A DNA stretch of 64,000 nucleotides. Source: Temnothorax longispinosus (lineage: Eukaryota; Arthropoda; Insecta; Hymenoptera; Formicidae). The notes beneath the pieces are model-generated. The model searched no databases, was not told the origin of the DNA, and saw nothing but the letters and a program-made list of their open reading frames with translations. Shown here in pieces: positions 35,095 through 45,533 of the stretch (position 1 is the first letter of the stretch; every line of letters begins with the position of its first letter). The stretch is from NCBI RefSeq assembly GCF_030848805.1, contig NC_092368.1:7990571-8054570 (forward strand), given 5' to 3'. A program made the translations under genes and the position numbers.

Positions 35095-35449
35095 CGGGCT
35101 GAACAACTTTGTTATTGGGGTCAGATGAAATAATAATCTCCGCGTCTCGATATGCCTCCTCGAATCTCTCTAACGCTTCTAGTGCTTGACATCTGCGAAA
35201 CAATGCCTTGGGATCGTTACAACTTATCATTAACGCATTGTCGCAGTCTTCAACCACTTTCTCGTAATCGCCCAGCTTCAAATAAACGGCAGCTCGATTT
35301 TTGTAGTACACTGCTTTCTTAGCGTTGTTCTCTGTTACTAGTTTCAGTGCGTTTGTGTAGTAACTTAAGGCTTCTGACCAATTGCCTCTATTAAACTCTT
35401 TGTTACCCTACTCTTTCCATTCCTGTGCAGTTATATCTGAATTTGCCAT

Positions 35450-36248
35450 GGTGGAATTATGCTACAACATAAAACATATAATGCTGCATTATATGTTTCA
35501 ACATTGTTAACATTGTTTTAATATTGCATTACATGTTTTAACAATTTGTCATTTGCACCATTTTGTCAACGGAGCAGTTTTCATAACAAATCAAAAGATA
35601 TCGGCGGCAGAATACAAATTTTTAAAGAAAAGACCTGAAAATGCACTACTTACTTCAAATTGTTACAATACAATTAATAAAAATTGAAGAATAAATTTTG
35701 TTCTCCACGTGCACGCTATGAAAGTTGAAGTTTATTCTTCAATTTTGCAGGGTCTATTTTAAATTATATAGCGCTGTTTGTAATAAAATCTTTGCAGAGA
35801 AACAAGCCTTGAAGCATTCGAAAGCTGAGGATTCAAATTTTTAAATATTTTTTTAAACATGACTCTGCGATTATTTTTCACAAAGACATATGTCACTTCG
35901 AATTTGGTGCTTTTTAGCGCTGATTTAAAAAATGACCCGTATTTTTTATATCTGCCTAGCTGGCCCCCCACTTGCTCAAAATTTAATGACTAAATTATAT
36001 AATAATGCGCTATTTATGCGCTCTTCAAATCCGTCAAAAAAAATTTTTTGCGCTCCTTTCGTTTAGTAGAAAAAAAATTGTTTTAAATAATGTGATTTGG
36101 AGCTGAGTAGGCTGTCAGTGAGCCCCCTCCCCCACATGTTAATCGCAAGCAAATCTGAAAAATAAATACACAAGATTAATCCGCTATTTATGCGCTCTCA
36201 CATCAGGGTAATTTCAATTTTTGCTTGGTGCGAATGGTAAAATTTTTT
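35450..36248. other. No gene seen
   Basis: Upstream of the unc-45 pseudogene start; AT-rich with scattered repeats of ATGCGCT and TTATGCGCTCT motifs that lead into the tandem array at 36249. The ORF at 35759-35971 (-) has no recognisable motif. Confidence 0.5.
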
Positions 36249-36850
36249 GTAACTCGTTAAAAATACTAAAATTCGATTACCCAACTATACACAATACTTA
36301 TCCGAATTATGCGTTATTATTTTGAGATGATTACGATTTTTGCGCCGTAACTCTTAGAGGACTTCCCTCTTGGTGCAAATGATCATATTCCCTTATAACT
36401 CGTTAAAAATGCTAAAATTCGATTACCCAACTATACACAACACTTACCCGAATTACGCGCTATTATTTTGATATGATTACGATTTTTGCGCCGCAACCCT
36501 TAGAGGACTTCCCTCTTGGTGCAAATGGTCATATTTCTTTATAACTCGTTAAAAATGCCAAAATTCGATTACCCTACTATGCACAACACTTACCCGAATT
36601 ATGCGCTATTATTTTAAGATGATTACGATTTTTCGCCGCAACCCTTAGAGGACTTCTCTCTTGGTGCAAAATCATATTTCTTTATAACTCGTTAAAAATG
36701 CCAAAATTCGATTATCCTACTCTGCACGACACTTACCTGAATTATGCGCTATTATTTTAAGATGTTTACGATTTTTTCGCCGCAACCCTTAAAAGACTTC
36801 CCTCTTGGTGCAAATGGTCATATTATCCCTTATAACTCGTTAAATACATA
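36249..36850 (+). repeat. Tandem repeat, ~145-base unit, about 4 copies
   Basis: TAACTCGTTAAAAATGC starts units near 36250, 36396, 36541, 36683 and 36833. Each unit has AAAATTCGATTACCC, GCTATTATTTT and GACTTCCCTCTTGGTGCAAA blocks. Units diverge by substitutions and small indels. Confidence 0.88.
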
Positions 36851-37721
36851 TTCGAATTGTGCAAAATTATTTTAAACCTCCGTGTGTAAACGTGGGTCAA
36901 CGGCGTCCGAGGCAAAATGATATCTGCTCGTAACTGTAAAATTTGCAAGCCTGCCAGAAAGTATTAAATAAACGATGTTCATCAAAATGATTATAAAATC
37001 GTCAACTACAGTGTAGACAGATGTTTTGCAAATTTTTTCAGATTTTTTAAAATACTTTTAGGTAGAGAAAAATAGCGCCGAGCACGACTGACCCACGTAG
37101 GCACTGGGAAGGTACCGAAAAAAACGTATGCACACGGAGAGTTAAGATACTCTCAATTTGCATTGCAATTCTTAAACGACTTCTTCTTGAAGCAGAAAAC
37201 GGCTTTGCAATATGGTTCAATAATAATGCGAAAAATCACGTAAATTTTAATAAAAAATAATTATTTTAGTGTAAAACAAGTGTTATCCTACTTGTGCGCA
37301 ATATTGGATAACTTTGCGCGTCAATGAAAAAAATCAGCGTTCGTCGTACGAAAAAAATACAAGCGCCCTTTTTTGTTGCAAATTTCGTCCACAACAAGAT
37401 GCATACGATAAAATTCGTCTCAAATAAATTCTAAGACCTAAAAACAGCGAAAAACTAAGACTATTCCAAAAAATCAAAATTATTTTCTTACATAGCTACA
37501 AACTAAAGAAAGGGTCTAAAAAATCGATTACATCAAAAAAGTATTCTTTGTAGTTTTCAGATGATGTATTGGGAGATTTTTAATTCCATTTTAAAATCGA
37601 GGGTTTTCGGTATCCGAGTCTTGGACTTTGACGGCACGTGCAAGCTAAACGACTGACTTGACGATAAATGTTGTTCAGATCATTATTGTAGATAATTTTA
37701 CGCTCTACAAAAAAGGTACGT
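36851..37721. other. No gene seen
   Basis: AT-rich, no ORF or repeat of note up to the LINE target site. Confidence 0.5.
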
Positions 37722-37737
37722 ATAGTTAATTACCCTA
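37722..37737. repeat. 16-bp target duplication of the L1-like insertion, left
   Basis: ATAGTTAATTACCCTA, identical to 38985-39000. Confidence 0.88.
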
Positions 37738-37914
37738 ACGGAGGAATCGTGGGAGCATGTATGGGAGGAATGTAGGAGATGGGAATCAGGAAATGGAAGT
37801 TGGCAGGAAGCGGTGGGATGGATATTGGGTGAGGAAGGGGGAGGAGAGGAATGGATGATAGAACTAGAGGGGGAAAGAATGGGAGGAAAAGGGGAGTCGG
37901 AGGAGTTACTATAG
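37738..37914 (+). pseudogene. C-terminal tail of LINE ORF2
   Basis: Open from the first base of the insertion: TEESWEHVWEECRRWE then GWILGEEGGGEEWMIELE, stop at 37912-37914. The ExxxHVxEEC pattern matches the zinc-finger-like tail after the reverse transcriptase of insect LINEs. Only the last 58 residues remain. Confidence 0.65.
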
Positions 37915-38049
37915 AAGAAGGAGGAGGTGAAGAGGGAAGGGGAGAGAGGGGAGGAAGGAGAGAAGGAGGAGAGGGAGTGGAAAATAGAGAAAAGGAGAAG
38001 TGAGTAATTAAAGTGCGTTACAGATTAAGCATGTTACAGATTACCCAGG

Positions 38050-38706
38050 ATGGTGCGCGAGGAGAGAGCAATAGCAGAGGCAGTCGAAAGGATTGTAGAG
38101 GACAAAGTAAGAAAGATTTTGAAGGAGAGGAAGGAGGACGATAGAAAAAAGGACGAGAGGATAAAGGAGCTAGAGGAGAAATTAAGGAGATTGGAGAGAA
38201 AGGTAGAAAGATTGGAGCAAGGTGGAGGCAAAAGGAAGAGGGAGGATAGCGTGGAGAGTGAGGCGGGAAAGAAAAAATGGTGGGCAGGGGAGGGCGAAAG
38301 GAACGAGGACGAATTAAGAAAGAGGAACGTGATTATAAGGGTCGAGAAGGAGAAATGGGGAGGTAAGGAGTCAAATTGGGAGAAAGTGAAGGAGCTCTTC
38401 ACGGAAGGGCTGAGGGTGAAGGTGATGGTAAGGGAGGTGATAGTTGTGGGGCAAAGAGGAGTTTGGCTGACTATATTGATGAAACTGGGAGATAAAGAGG
38501 AGAAGTGGCGGGTGTTGGAGGCGAGGAGAAGGGCAGGGAACAGTGTAGGGGTAAAGATACAAGAAGATAAGTCGGTGGAAAGGAGAGATAAAGAGAGAGA
38601 GGAGAGAGTAGAGAGAGCGGAAGAGAGAAGAGAGGTGCACAGGAGTACAGGGAGATCGGAGGAAGAGGAAATAGCAAGTAGGATATGGAGGAGAAACTCC
38701 TCATGA
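38050..38706 (+). CDS. L1-like ORF1 RNA-binding protein, complete ORF
   Basis: 218 residues from ATG 38050. Residues about 1-70 are a highly charged coiled coil (KERKEDDRKKDERIKELEEK). About 95-190 fit the ORF1p RRM region (ELRKRNVIIRVEKEKWGG, VREVIVVGQRGVWLTILM, EKWRVLEARRRAGNSVGVKI), followed by a Glu/Arg-rich tail. ORF1p is a trimeric RNA chaperone in L1-type elements. The minus-strand ORFs here are low-complexity shadows. Confidence 0.75.
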   Translation: MVREERAIAEAVERIVEDKVRKILKERKEDDRKKDERIKELEEKLRRLERKVERLEQGGGKRKREDSVESEAGKKKWWAGEGERNEDELRKRNVIIRVEKEKWGGKESNWEKVKELFTEGLRVKVMVREVIVVGQRGVWLTILMKLGDKEEKWRVLEARRRAGNSVGVKIQEDKSVERRDKEREERVERAEERREVHRSTGRSEEEEIASRIWRRNSS

Positions 38707-38984
38707 GCTCCGATGATGAGGAGAAGGGCAAGAAGGGGAGAGTGGGTCAAATAGAGAAGAGCGGGACGGGAAGGAAGGAGGCTGAAGGACGGAGTCGCGG
38801 CGGAAACGAAGGAAGAAGAAGAGGGGTGAAGAGGATTACGGAGAGGGTGGGTAAATGTTCTGTGAGGTTGCAAATGGCCAGGCATGGGGGAAAGAAAGAA
38901 TAAATGTAAGAGGTTTGGGTACGTTCCTCATATAAACGCCTTGTAAACCCTACGGGGAAATACAATAAATACATACATACATAC

Positions 38985-39000
38985 ATAGTTAATTACCCTA
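38985..39000. repeat. 16-bp target duplication, right
   Basis: ATAGTTAATTACCCTA, following the (CATA)n tail. Confidence 0.88.
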
Positions 39001-39548
39001 TCTTGCTTAGTTTTCGAGATATTTGAGAAAAAATAGAAAAAATCGCGTTTTTTGTTGATAATATTGTTAATAACTTTTTATTGTGCGTTAATTTTACGAA
39101 GCAAAATAAATCACACTTATTATAGCACCTCAAATCAAAGCGATTCATGGTAGTTGCAACCTGGGAAGATTAATTGGAAGGTTCGATGTGTAACATGACT
39201 AGCATAATACGTCAGTAAGTATTAACTGATTTACCTAATTTAAAAGAACAATATAATTTTGTTGACACTTTTAATTTAGTAAACTGAATAATTATTATTA
39301 TCTTAACTACTATAATTATTATCTTAACCAATTTATAGTTAATTCAAATATGCGATAATACTGAAGAAAATACGTACTAAAATAAATAAATTGGATCAAA
39401 TAAAAAATATTTCTATTTATTTAAAATAATTATCTGTATTAGGTGGAATAATTATTGCCATACCCGAATGAAATATTTAGTACAAAACAATTGCATATAA
39501 GCACAAATTATGTTATAAAGAAAATTAATTTAGCCACTTTGATGAACA

Positions 39549-39658
39549 TCCCGATAAAAACAGTCACGTCACATCCACGTCGAATCCACGTAATTTCGTC
39601 GAATCCACGTCGAATCCACGTAGCAATAACGTGGATCCACGTACTGTTTTTATCGGGA
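39549..39658. mobile_element. TCCCGATAAAAACAGT hairpin MITE
   Basis: Ends ATCCCGATAAAAACAGT and ACTGTTTTTATCGGGAT. The interior is made of repeated GTCGAATCCACGT motifs plus an ACGTGGATCCACGT palindrome. Confidence 0.85.
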
Positions 39659-39754
39659 TTTTGGTGCATAAATACAATATTTAGTTAATAGACCTGATTT
39701 AATAAAATGTATTTATTGTCAATTCCATTACACCATACTTTCCGCGGAAAAGTA

Positions 39755-40023
39755 GTATATTGTACAACTAGTGGGAAAAGTGGTCGATTCTGAATGAGTG
39801 TGAAGTTGGTCGCACGAGCGAAGCGAGTCCGACCATCACACTCATTTGGGCACTCATTTGGGTTAAGAATTGGAGCCATTTCTTAACTAGTGGAGAAATG
39901 AAATTGTAAAACAAGCGCGAAAAGCGGCCTGTTTTACGCTCTTGTTAGGAAAAATAATATGAACAATTCGTGGGAAGAGTGGTCGAGCCCAAATGAGTGT
40001 GATGGTCGCACGAGCGAAGCGAG
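39755..40023. repeat. Two related CGCACGAGCGAAGCGAGT blocks
   Basis: AGTGGGAAAAGTGGTCGA...GTCGCACGAGCGAAGCGAGT at 39770-39831 recurs as GTGGGAAGAGTGGTCGA...GGTCGCACGAGCGAAGCGAGT at 39971-40023. ACTCATTTGGG is inverted between them. Probably pieces of one inverted-repeat element. Confidence 0.6.
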
Positions 40024-40076
40024 TAAATTAAGTAAAAATATCTAATTCTAAATAAATATGTGTATTATATTAAGTA

Positions 40077-40081
40077 AATAT
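40077..40081. repeat. 5-bp target duplication of the Copia element, left
   Basis: AATAT, repeated at 42435-42439. Confidence 0.85.
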
Positions 40082-40348
40082 TGTTACAGATTTAGCTTGA
40101 CATTTTATTGGTCGGTTAAAATTGATTCTGATTGGTAGAATATTTGGTTCTTTTTTAGTCACTAGATGACATTAGAAGTAAATTCATGCTTATGCGTCTT
40201 TTCTGTTTTCACTGTTTCATGATCATCCATGCCATCCATGTCGGTTACTGATATAATAAAGACTAACGACACAATTAAGTATTACAATAATCGAGTGTAC
40301 TTTATTTCTTGCGCACCTGAACGCCTGTATAAAGTTATAGTTTTATCA
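40082..40348 (+). mobile_element. 5' LTR of Copia-type element
   Basis: 267 bases, TGTTACAGATTTAGC... to ...AGTTTTATCA. By eye it is identical to the 3' LTR, so the insertion or gene conversion is very recent. Confidence 0.95.
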
Positions 40349-40362
40349 GGTTATGGGCCCAG
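40349..40362 (+). other. Primer-binding site, initiator tRNA-Met anticodon arm
   Basis: GGTTATGGGCCCAG directly abuts the 5' LTR and is complementary to the anticodon stem-loop of eukaryotic initiator tRNA-Met. Copia is known to prime from an internal fragment of this tRNA. Confidence 0.85.
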
Positions 40363-40454
40363 AATAAAAGGTGTCGCAGATAAAGGTTAAAATAAAGTAT
40401 CTTTCTGCTCGAGAAAAAGTACGGAGACGGTGTGTTGTGAAGGCGTACGGAAAA

Positions 40455-42155
40455 ATGGCGGACGTATCAAAGATCACAATTGCAAAACTGAATGGTGAGA
40501 ACTATTTTACCTGGAAGTATAAAATGGAGCTACTGTTGATCAAGGAAAATCTGTGGAGCGTACTCAATGAAGTAAAACCGGAATTAACTGCCGACGGCTC
40601 GAATAGAAATGACATAGCAAACTGGCAAAGACGGGATGACCAGGCTCGCTCGATGATAGGTTTGTTAGTAGAAGATAGCCAATTAAGCCTTATTCGGACA
40701 AAGACAACAGCAAGCGCTACATGGTTAGCATTGAAGGAATATCATGAAAAGGATTCGTTGGGAAATAAAGTCAGTCTTATGCGGAAAATCTGCAGCTCCA
40801 AAATGGGTGAAGGAGACAGTATGGAAAATCATATTTCTGAACTAACAAATTTATTTCAAAAGTTAGTTGATCTCGGTGAGGAACAATTGTCAGAAAGGTG
40901 GACGGTGGCAATGATCTTGAGCAGTCTACCCAGGAGCTACGATTCGTTGGTTACGGCGCTTGAAGCAAGATCGGAAGCAGATTTAACGATGTCATTGGTA
41001 AAGTCAAAATTAATTGATGAACATAATCGTCGTAAGGAAATCGATAGCAGTAACAGCACTCAAAACGGTTCAGTTTTGAAAACAACTCAAGGTAAATTGT
41101 CTTGTTTTTTCTGTAAAAAGAATGGTCACATAAAAAAGGATTGCCATAAGTATAAGTCATGGAAAGAAAAGAAAGACAAAGAAAATAAGACAGTCACAGC
41201 AAAAACGGTAGTTAGCGATAAAGCAAATAAAGTCGAGCACAATAATGAATTTATGTTTATGGTTTCATCACACGGGTTTGGAGATTGGATCATAGATTCG
41301 GGTGCGACGAGTCACGTTACAAGCGACAAAAATTGTTTAACCTCATTTGAACATACGGACAGCAGCAGTCTGAATGTGGCAAACGGCGAGAAGGTGTGTG
41401 TGCGAGGCAAGGGCACATGCAAAATCAAACTTATAAACTCGGATGGCGAGATAACATGCGGAACTATAACTGATGTATTGTACGCACCTCAGATCAACGG
41501 AAGCCTGTTATCGGTGAAAAGGTTAGTTGACAAAGGCTTTACAGTTAACTTTTCAAGCAAATTTTGCGAAATCAAGGAAGGCAAAAGACAGATAGCAATC
41601 GCCGAAGCAAACGGAAATTTGTATAAATTGTGTCGTCCACATGAAGTTTATGCAATCAAACATTCCACCGAACATATATCAAATTGCATACATCACTGGC
41701 ATCGAGTCTTTGGTCATCGAGATCCAGATGCAATAAAGGAAATGTATTCAAAAGGCATGGTCAACGAACTGAAGATTTGCCATTGTGGAATTAAAGTCCA
41801 ATGCGAAGTGTGTCTTCAAGCAAAAATGACACGCTTGCCATTTCCCAAGCGATCATCAAGCAAGTCAACGTCTGTACTCGATTTAATTCATTCAGATGTC
41901 TGCGGGCCAATGCAGACTACCTCACCGGGCGGCAAACGATACGTGCTCACATTCATTGATGACTTCTCTAGATATACAGTTATTTATTTTCTTCGAGAAA
42001 AATCAAAGGTGGAGTTTGTCAAGGACTATGTGGATCAAGAAATCATATTCTGCGAGTACTGTCCAACCGAGGAGATGATTGCAGACATGATGACGAAGCC
42101 TTTGAGCACTCGGAGATTGGAAAAACTAAGAGCGATGGTCAATTTAACTCAATAA
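40455..42155 (+). CDS. Copia-type polyprotein, in-frame deletion derivative
   Basis: 566 residues from ATG 40455 (MADVSKITIAKLNGENYFTW). Order: Gag capsid region (WLALKEYHEKDSLGNKVSLM, LSSLPRSYDSLV), zinc knuckle CFFCKKNGHIKKDC, protease DSGATSH, integrase zinc region (HHWHRVFGHRD, CHCGIKVQCEVCLQAKM), first part of the integrase core (LIHSDVCGPMQT, FIDDFSRYTVIYFL). At about YVDQ the frame passes directly into the last ~40 residues of a Copia Pol (CPTEEMIADMMTKPLSTRRL), so the rest of integrase, the RT and most of RNase H are missing without breaking the frame. Expected full length is well over 1,000 residues. Confidence 0.9.
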   Translation: MADVSKITIAKLNGENYFTWKYKMELLLIKENLWSVLNEVKPELTADGSNRNDIANWQRRDDQARSMIGLLVEDSQLSLIRTKTTASATWLALKEYHEKDSLGNKVSLMRKICSSKMGEGDSMENHISELTNLFQKLVDLGEEQLSERWTVAMILSSLPRSYDSLVTALEARSEADLTMSLVKSKLIDEHNRRKEIDSSNSTQNGSVLKTTQGKLSCFFCKKNGHIKKDCHKYKSWKEKKDKENKTVTAKTVVSDKANKVEHNNEFMFMVSSHGFGDWIIDSGATSHVTSDKNCLTSFEHTDSSSLNVANGEKVCVRGKGTCKIKLINSDGEITCGTITDVLYAPQINGSLLSVKRLVDKGFTVNFSSKFCEIKEGKRQIAIAEANGNLYKLCRPHEVYAIKHSTEHISNCIHHWHRVFGHRDPDAIKEMYSKGMVNELKICHCGIKVQCEVCLQAKMTRLPFPKRSSSKSTSVLDLIHSDVCGPMQTTSPGGKRYVLTFIDDFSRYTVIYFLREKSKVEFVKDYVDQEIIFCEYCPTEEMIADMMTKPLSTRRLEKLRAMVNLTQ

Positions 42156-42156
42156 A

Positions 42157-42167
42157 ATGAGGAGGAG
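42157..42167 (+). other. Polypurine tract of the Copia element
   Basis: AATGAGGAGGAG-type purine run immediately before the 3' LTR. Confidence 0.85.
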
Positions 42168-42434
42168 TGTTACAGATTTAGCTTGACATTTTATTGGTCG
42201 GTTAAAATTGATTCTGATTGGTAGAATATTTGGTTCTTTTTTAGTCACTAGATGACATTAGAAGTAAATTCATGCTTATGCGTCTTTTCTGTTTTCACTG
42301 TTTCATGATCATCCATGCCATCCATGTCGGTTACTGATATAATAAAGACTAACGACACAATTAAGTATTACAATAATCGAGTGTACTTTATTTCTTGCGC
42401 ACCTGAACGCCTGTATAAAGTTATAGTTTTATCA
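42168..42434 (+). mobile_element. 3' LTR of Copia-type element
   Basis: 267 bases, no difference from 40082-40348 found by eye; followed by AATAT. Confidence 0.95.
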
Positions 42435-42439
42435 AATAT
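42435..42439. repeat. 5-bp target duplication of the Copia element, right
   Basis: AATAT, second copy of 40077-40081. Confidence 0.85.
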
Positions 42440-42489
42440 GTTATTAGGACTATTCAAAGAAATATTTTCTTGGATCTCAAAATTTTTTT

Positions 42490-42603
42490 CTCAGTGTACC
42501 AAGTACTATATTTGTATCAAATCTCGGTTTACACCGGTATACCTGAGATTTAATACGGATAGTACTTGGTACGCGTATCAAACGGTCGATGTAAACTAGG
42601 CCA
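42490..42603. mobile_element. MITE fragment, ACGCGTATCAAA family
   Basis: AGTGTACCAAGTACTAT near 42493 is inverted in ATAGTACTTGGTACGCG near 42559. The TGATACGCGTATCAA-like core and GGCCTAGTT flank also occur at 8239-8295 as a related fragment. Confidence 0.55.
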
Positions 42604-42615
42604 TAATATATTACT

Positions 42616-43058
42616 CTCCCAATCAGAAATAATCTGTCGAATCGATGTCGATTTGACATCGATGATGTATCGATAAATAATCACTGTCGAATACTAATTG
42701 ATATTTTTGTTATTTTGTATTTTATTATAATTGTTTTTATGTTAATTGAGCAATTGCGAATATTTCTATAATATTATAGGTTTCTATATACTATTTTGGT
42801 CAATTTTTATTACATCGAATACAGTATACATTTATTATATACAGTGCTCTTCGATTTTACATCGATTTGGTGTAAAATTAGCCGAAAGACAGTATAGAAA
42901 TCTTATTATAGAAATATTCGTAATTGCTCAACGTAAAAATAACCATAATGAGGTAAAAAATAACAAAAATATTAACCAGTATATTCGACATCACGACCAT
43001 TTATTGACGTACCAACGTTAAATCAACGTCGTTTCGACTAATTATTTCTGGCTGGGAG
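42616..43058. mobile_element. CTCCCARYCAGAAATAAT MITE
   Basis: CTCCCAATCAGAAATAAT at the left and ATTATTTCTGGCTGGGAG at the right form the ends. An internal pair, GAGCAATTGCGAATATTTCT and its inverse near 42910, extends the foldback. Confidence 0.75.
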
Positions 43059-43799
43059 CTATCAACCACTTTGTTAAATTAACGTTAAATTAACGTTAAA
43101 TCGACGTCACCTTTCTGACTGGGTTGTAGTTTAAAATGCTGTACGTTTTCCCATTGAATCGCGCTGTATTTCTTACACATATACAGTTTCCTTTTCTTAT
43201 ATACGTTAACACGTGCCCCGTTTGCTGCTCCTTCTTCATGCAGCATGAGATTCTTCGTGTAGGTAACACATGAGATGCATCTAAACGTGCGTTTATCTAA
43301 ATAATACGCTAATCGTTACTTACACAAGAATTCTCCCGACTGTTCAACAGCCCTACACTGGAAACACTGGCTTATTTGGCCTTATATCGTTTCACTTGAA
43401 TAAACTATATATAATAGCGCGATCAAGCGAAGAGTAAACATATATTTACACTATTTGCCTCGACAATTACATCGAAGTATTTTCGAGAAACATAATAATC
43501 TCACGTTTGTGTTACAAATACCTTTATTAAGTCGAATTAAGTCGAATCACACCGCACGCAATAAACCTTCATTCAGACGAAACAGAACAGACCGTAGATC
43601 CTTTACCTGTTGAATATATACATATAGCTTTCTCTTTGTAAAATTTTCTCTTGTGCTGTTCGAACTCCCTATATATATTTCCTATATGTTAGTCTCGATG
43701 AAACACCCAAATTCCTGTACTCGCTCCACGATCTACTTCTCTACTGATCGACTTTTCATCAAGTAATTAAACCGGCAAGCATTATCTGAAAAGAGCGCC

Positions 43800-44110
43800 T
43801 TGCACTGCGTGCGCGCCGTCCCGCTGTGAGGGCCGATCAGAATTTTATTCTGATTGGCCCTGTGTAGCCACGTGACCGGCATAGCTAATGAGGTACGACG
43901 CTGCGCGTCACGTGACTTTCAAAAGCGCGGGCTCGGCCGCGTGGAAGGCCAACAGTTTGATTTTTCGTAGAATGCGGACTGAGACGATATTACAGATAAG
44001 CTCGAACTCGTCGGAATGCGCCGACGAAATAGAGCCGCATGGGAAACTACGCGATGCGACAATTTAACCGTATTGCGTTTGCCGAAGCAACAAAAGCGAT
44101 CAAATATCTC
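43800..44110. promoter_or_regulatory. CpG-rich block with two CACGTG boxes, possible promoter
   Basis: CpG-dense compared with surroundings, with CCACGTGACC at 43869 and GTCACGTGAC at 43908 (E-box/CLEAR-like). No adjacent coding exon was found, so a promoter role is speculative. Confidence 0.25.
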
Positions 44111-44356
44111 TGCGTTCGAATTTAAGCTCGAATTATATCGAGATTAAGTGTTCGGCTAAAACTAGAGGCCTATAAATAAATCAGAGAGTCGTCATTGAAG
44201 GGTATAGCAGGCTATATATATAGTCTGATTGGCTGCCTAAATCACACAATCATAGCACTATTTTGTTTCTTTACTGCACTTGTGAGAATGATAAAACAGC
44301 GCACTTACTTATAAAATAAATGTGTAAATGTAATGTATAAAAATTCACTCTTGGTC

Positions 44357-44507
44357 AACATGTAGGCCTTTACATTTAAAAAGTTTTTTACATTAAAAGG
44401 AATTTACTTTAGCATAATAATATTTAAACTAATATTGAATTATTATTATGCAAATTTAAATATTATGCTAAAGTTAATTCTTTCTAATGTAAGAAAGATC
44501 ATGTAGG
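44357..44507. mobile_element. AT-rich hairpin MITE
   Basis: ACATGTAGGC near 44358 with its inverse-type block near 44501, and GGAATTTACTTTAGCATAAT inverted at about 44446-44480. No ORF. Confidence 0.65.
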
Positions 44508-45533
44508 CTGTCGGTCAAGCGAATGCATACAGTATAACGAGTATAATGTTATTCGATAAAAGGGTGGTCACCCTTAAATCCTCAAACAATCTCACTTTTG
44601 TTTTGGATGCGAGTGTAACATATTTTTTTCAAAATTTTTGAATGAAATTTGCAATTATCTGGGCATTTTTTAAATTTTTGTTTCAAATACAGGGGGTGGT
44701 TTACCCCCTAAATTTTTGATCGTATGAAAATGGGATCAGAAATAAGTTAAAAGCAGCACTTTGAAAGATAAATTTATTTATTTTAACTCATCATAAACTT
44801 TATAAAACAAAAATAATTATAAAATAATAGACAATAACATTTTATATTATACAAGTGATATATAGATATACAGAGTATACTCTATTTATTATTATTTTAA
44901 TAATTCTTTATTGCCTCTCAAAAATAAATTTTATTTATTTCAGCTCATAAATTTTATAAAATAAAAATAAAAAATTGAAAAACTTATAAAATGAAAAAAT
45001 GTTTTGGCGATCGATAAGTGTATATGTACGTACAAGATCGATACGTAGACGCACTGCTGTTGAGGATATATAGCGACAATAAGGAATAAAATATGTATAG
45101 TAATTACATAAATACATTTAAATACAAGATACATTTAGATTAAATAATTAATTACAAAATTCAAGATACCTACTTGATTATTCGGTATTTAAATACTAGG
45201 CTGTATTTAAATAAGATGCATCTAAATATGAATCTCAGAAACGTATCTGCCCAATCCTGCTCATTCATTAATGGATATCGATTTTCTTAAAACTGGTGCC
45301 AAAATTTTTCTAATTTTTCGGTGATGGCAACGATGGGTTTAATTTTTCATTAATATTTTCAATAATATTTTCTTGAAACCGGTACCAAGCAGTATTATTT
45401 TTGCAAATATTTTGTGCCGTATGCTTGTTGCCTGCGTGTTGCTTCAATTATCGGTATACTCGAAATCGTTAAAGACAAATATACAAGTTGCCAGCATCAT
45501 AAACAGTCACAGATTTGCGCGATTTTACTCACA

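Larger units (their letters stand above)
20703..35449 (-). pseudogene. unc-45: unc-45 myosin chaperone, unprocessed pseudogene split by a 10.4-kb insertion
   Basis: UNC-45 is a cytosolic TPR plus UCS-domain chaperone needed to fold myosin. The TPR exon starts at ATG 35449 (MANSDITAQEWKE...) and covers 35078-35449 plus 24592-24638; later exons are 23382-23711, 22861-23303 and about 20703-22478, with GT-AG introns kept. Homology runs through the TPR helices, VVARLLEIVQKRREKN, and UCS blocks such as NWVKRLVELRSCEGLMEVA and NLCNAYNEQEHIPEMIEL. Lesions: TAG at codon 14 (35408-35410); the insertion 24639-35077; frameshifts near 23580, 23472, 23122, 21995 (AT doubled) and 20960; TAG for an expected Trp at 21139-21141. 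Other genes here are intact, so sequencing error alone is unlikely. A functional copy should exist elsewhere. Confidence 0.87.
37738..38984 (+). mobile_element. Rearranged L1-like LINE, ORF2 tail then ORF1
   Basis: 1247 bases bounded by a 16-bp duplication. It opens inside the C-terminus of an ORF2, continues through a purine-rich spacer into an ORF1, and ends with AATAAATACATACATACATAC. The normal order is ORF1 then ORF2, and the ORF2 body is absent. Confidence 0.82.

Noticed and set aside
36249..36850. CRISPR-like array
   Set aside because: Repeats are whole diverged ~145-base units without short conserved repeats and unique spacers, in eukaryotic DNA.
38034..38986. Minus-strand ORFs opposite LINE ORF1 (up to 283 codons)
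   Set aside because: Ser/Leu/Pro-rich shadows of the highly charged coiled-coil ORF1 on the plus strand.
40455..42155. Copia ORF as a domesticated host Gag gene
   Set aside because: Apparently identical LTRs, target duplications and intact priming sites mark a recent mobile element, not a long-retained host gene.
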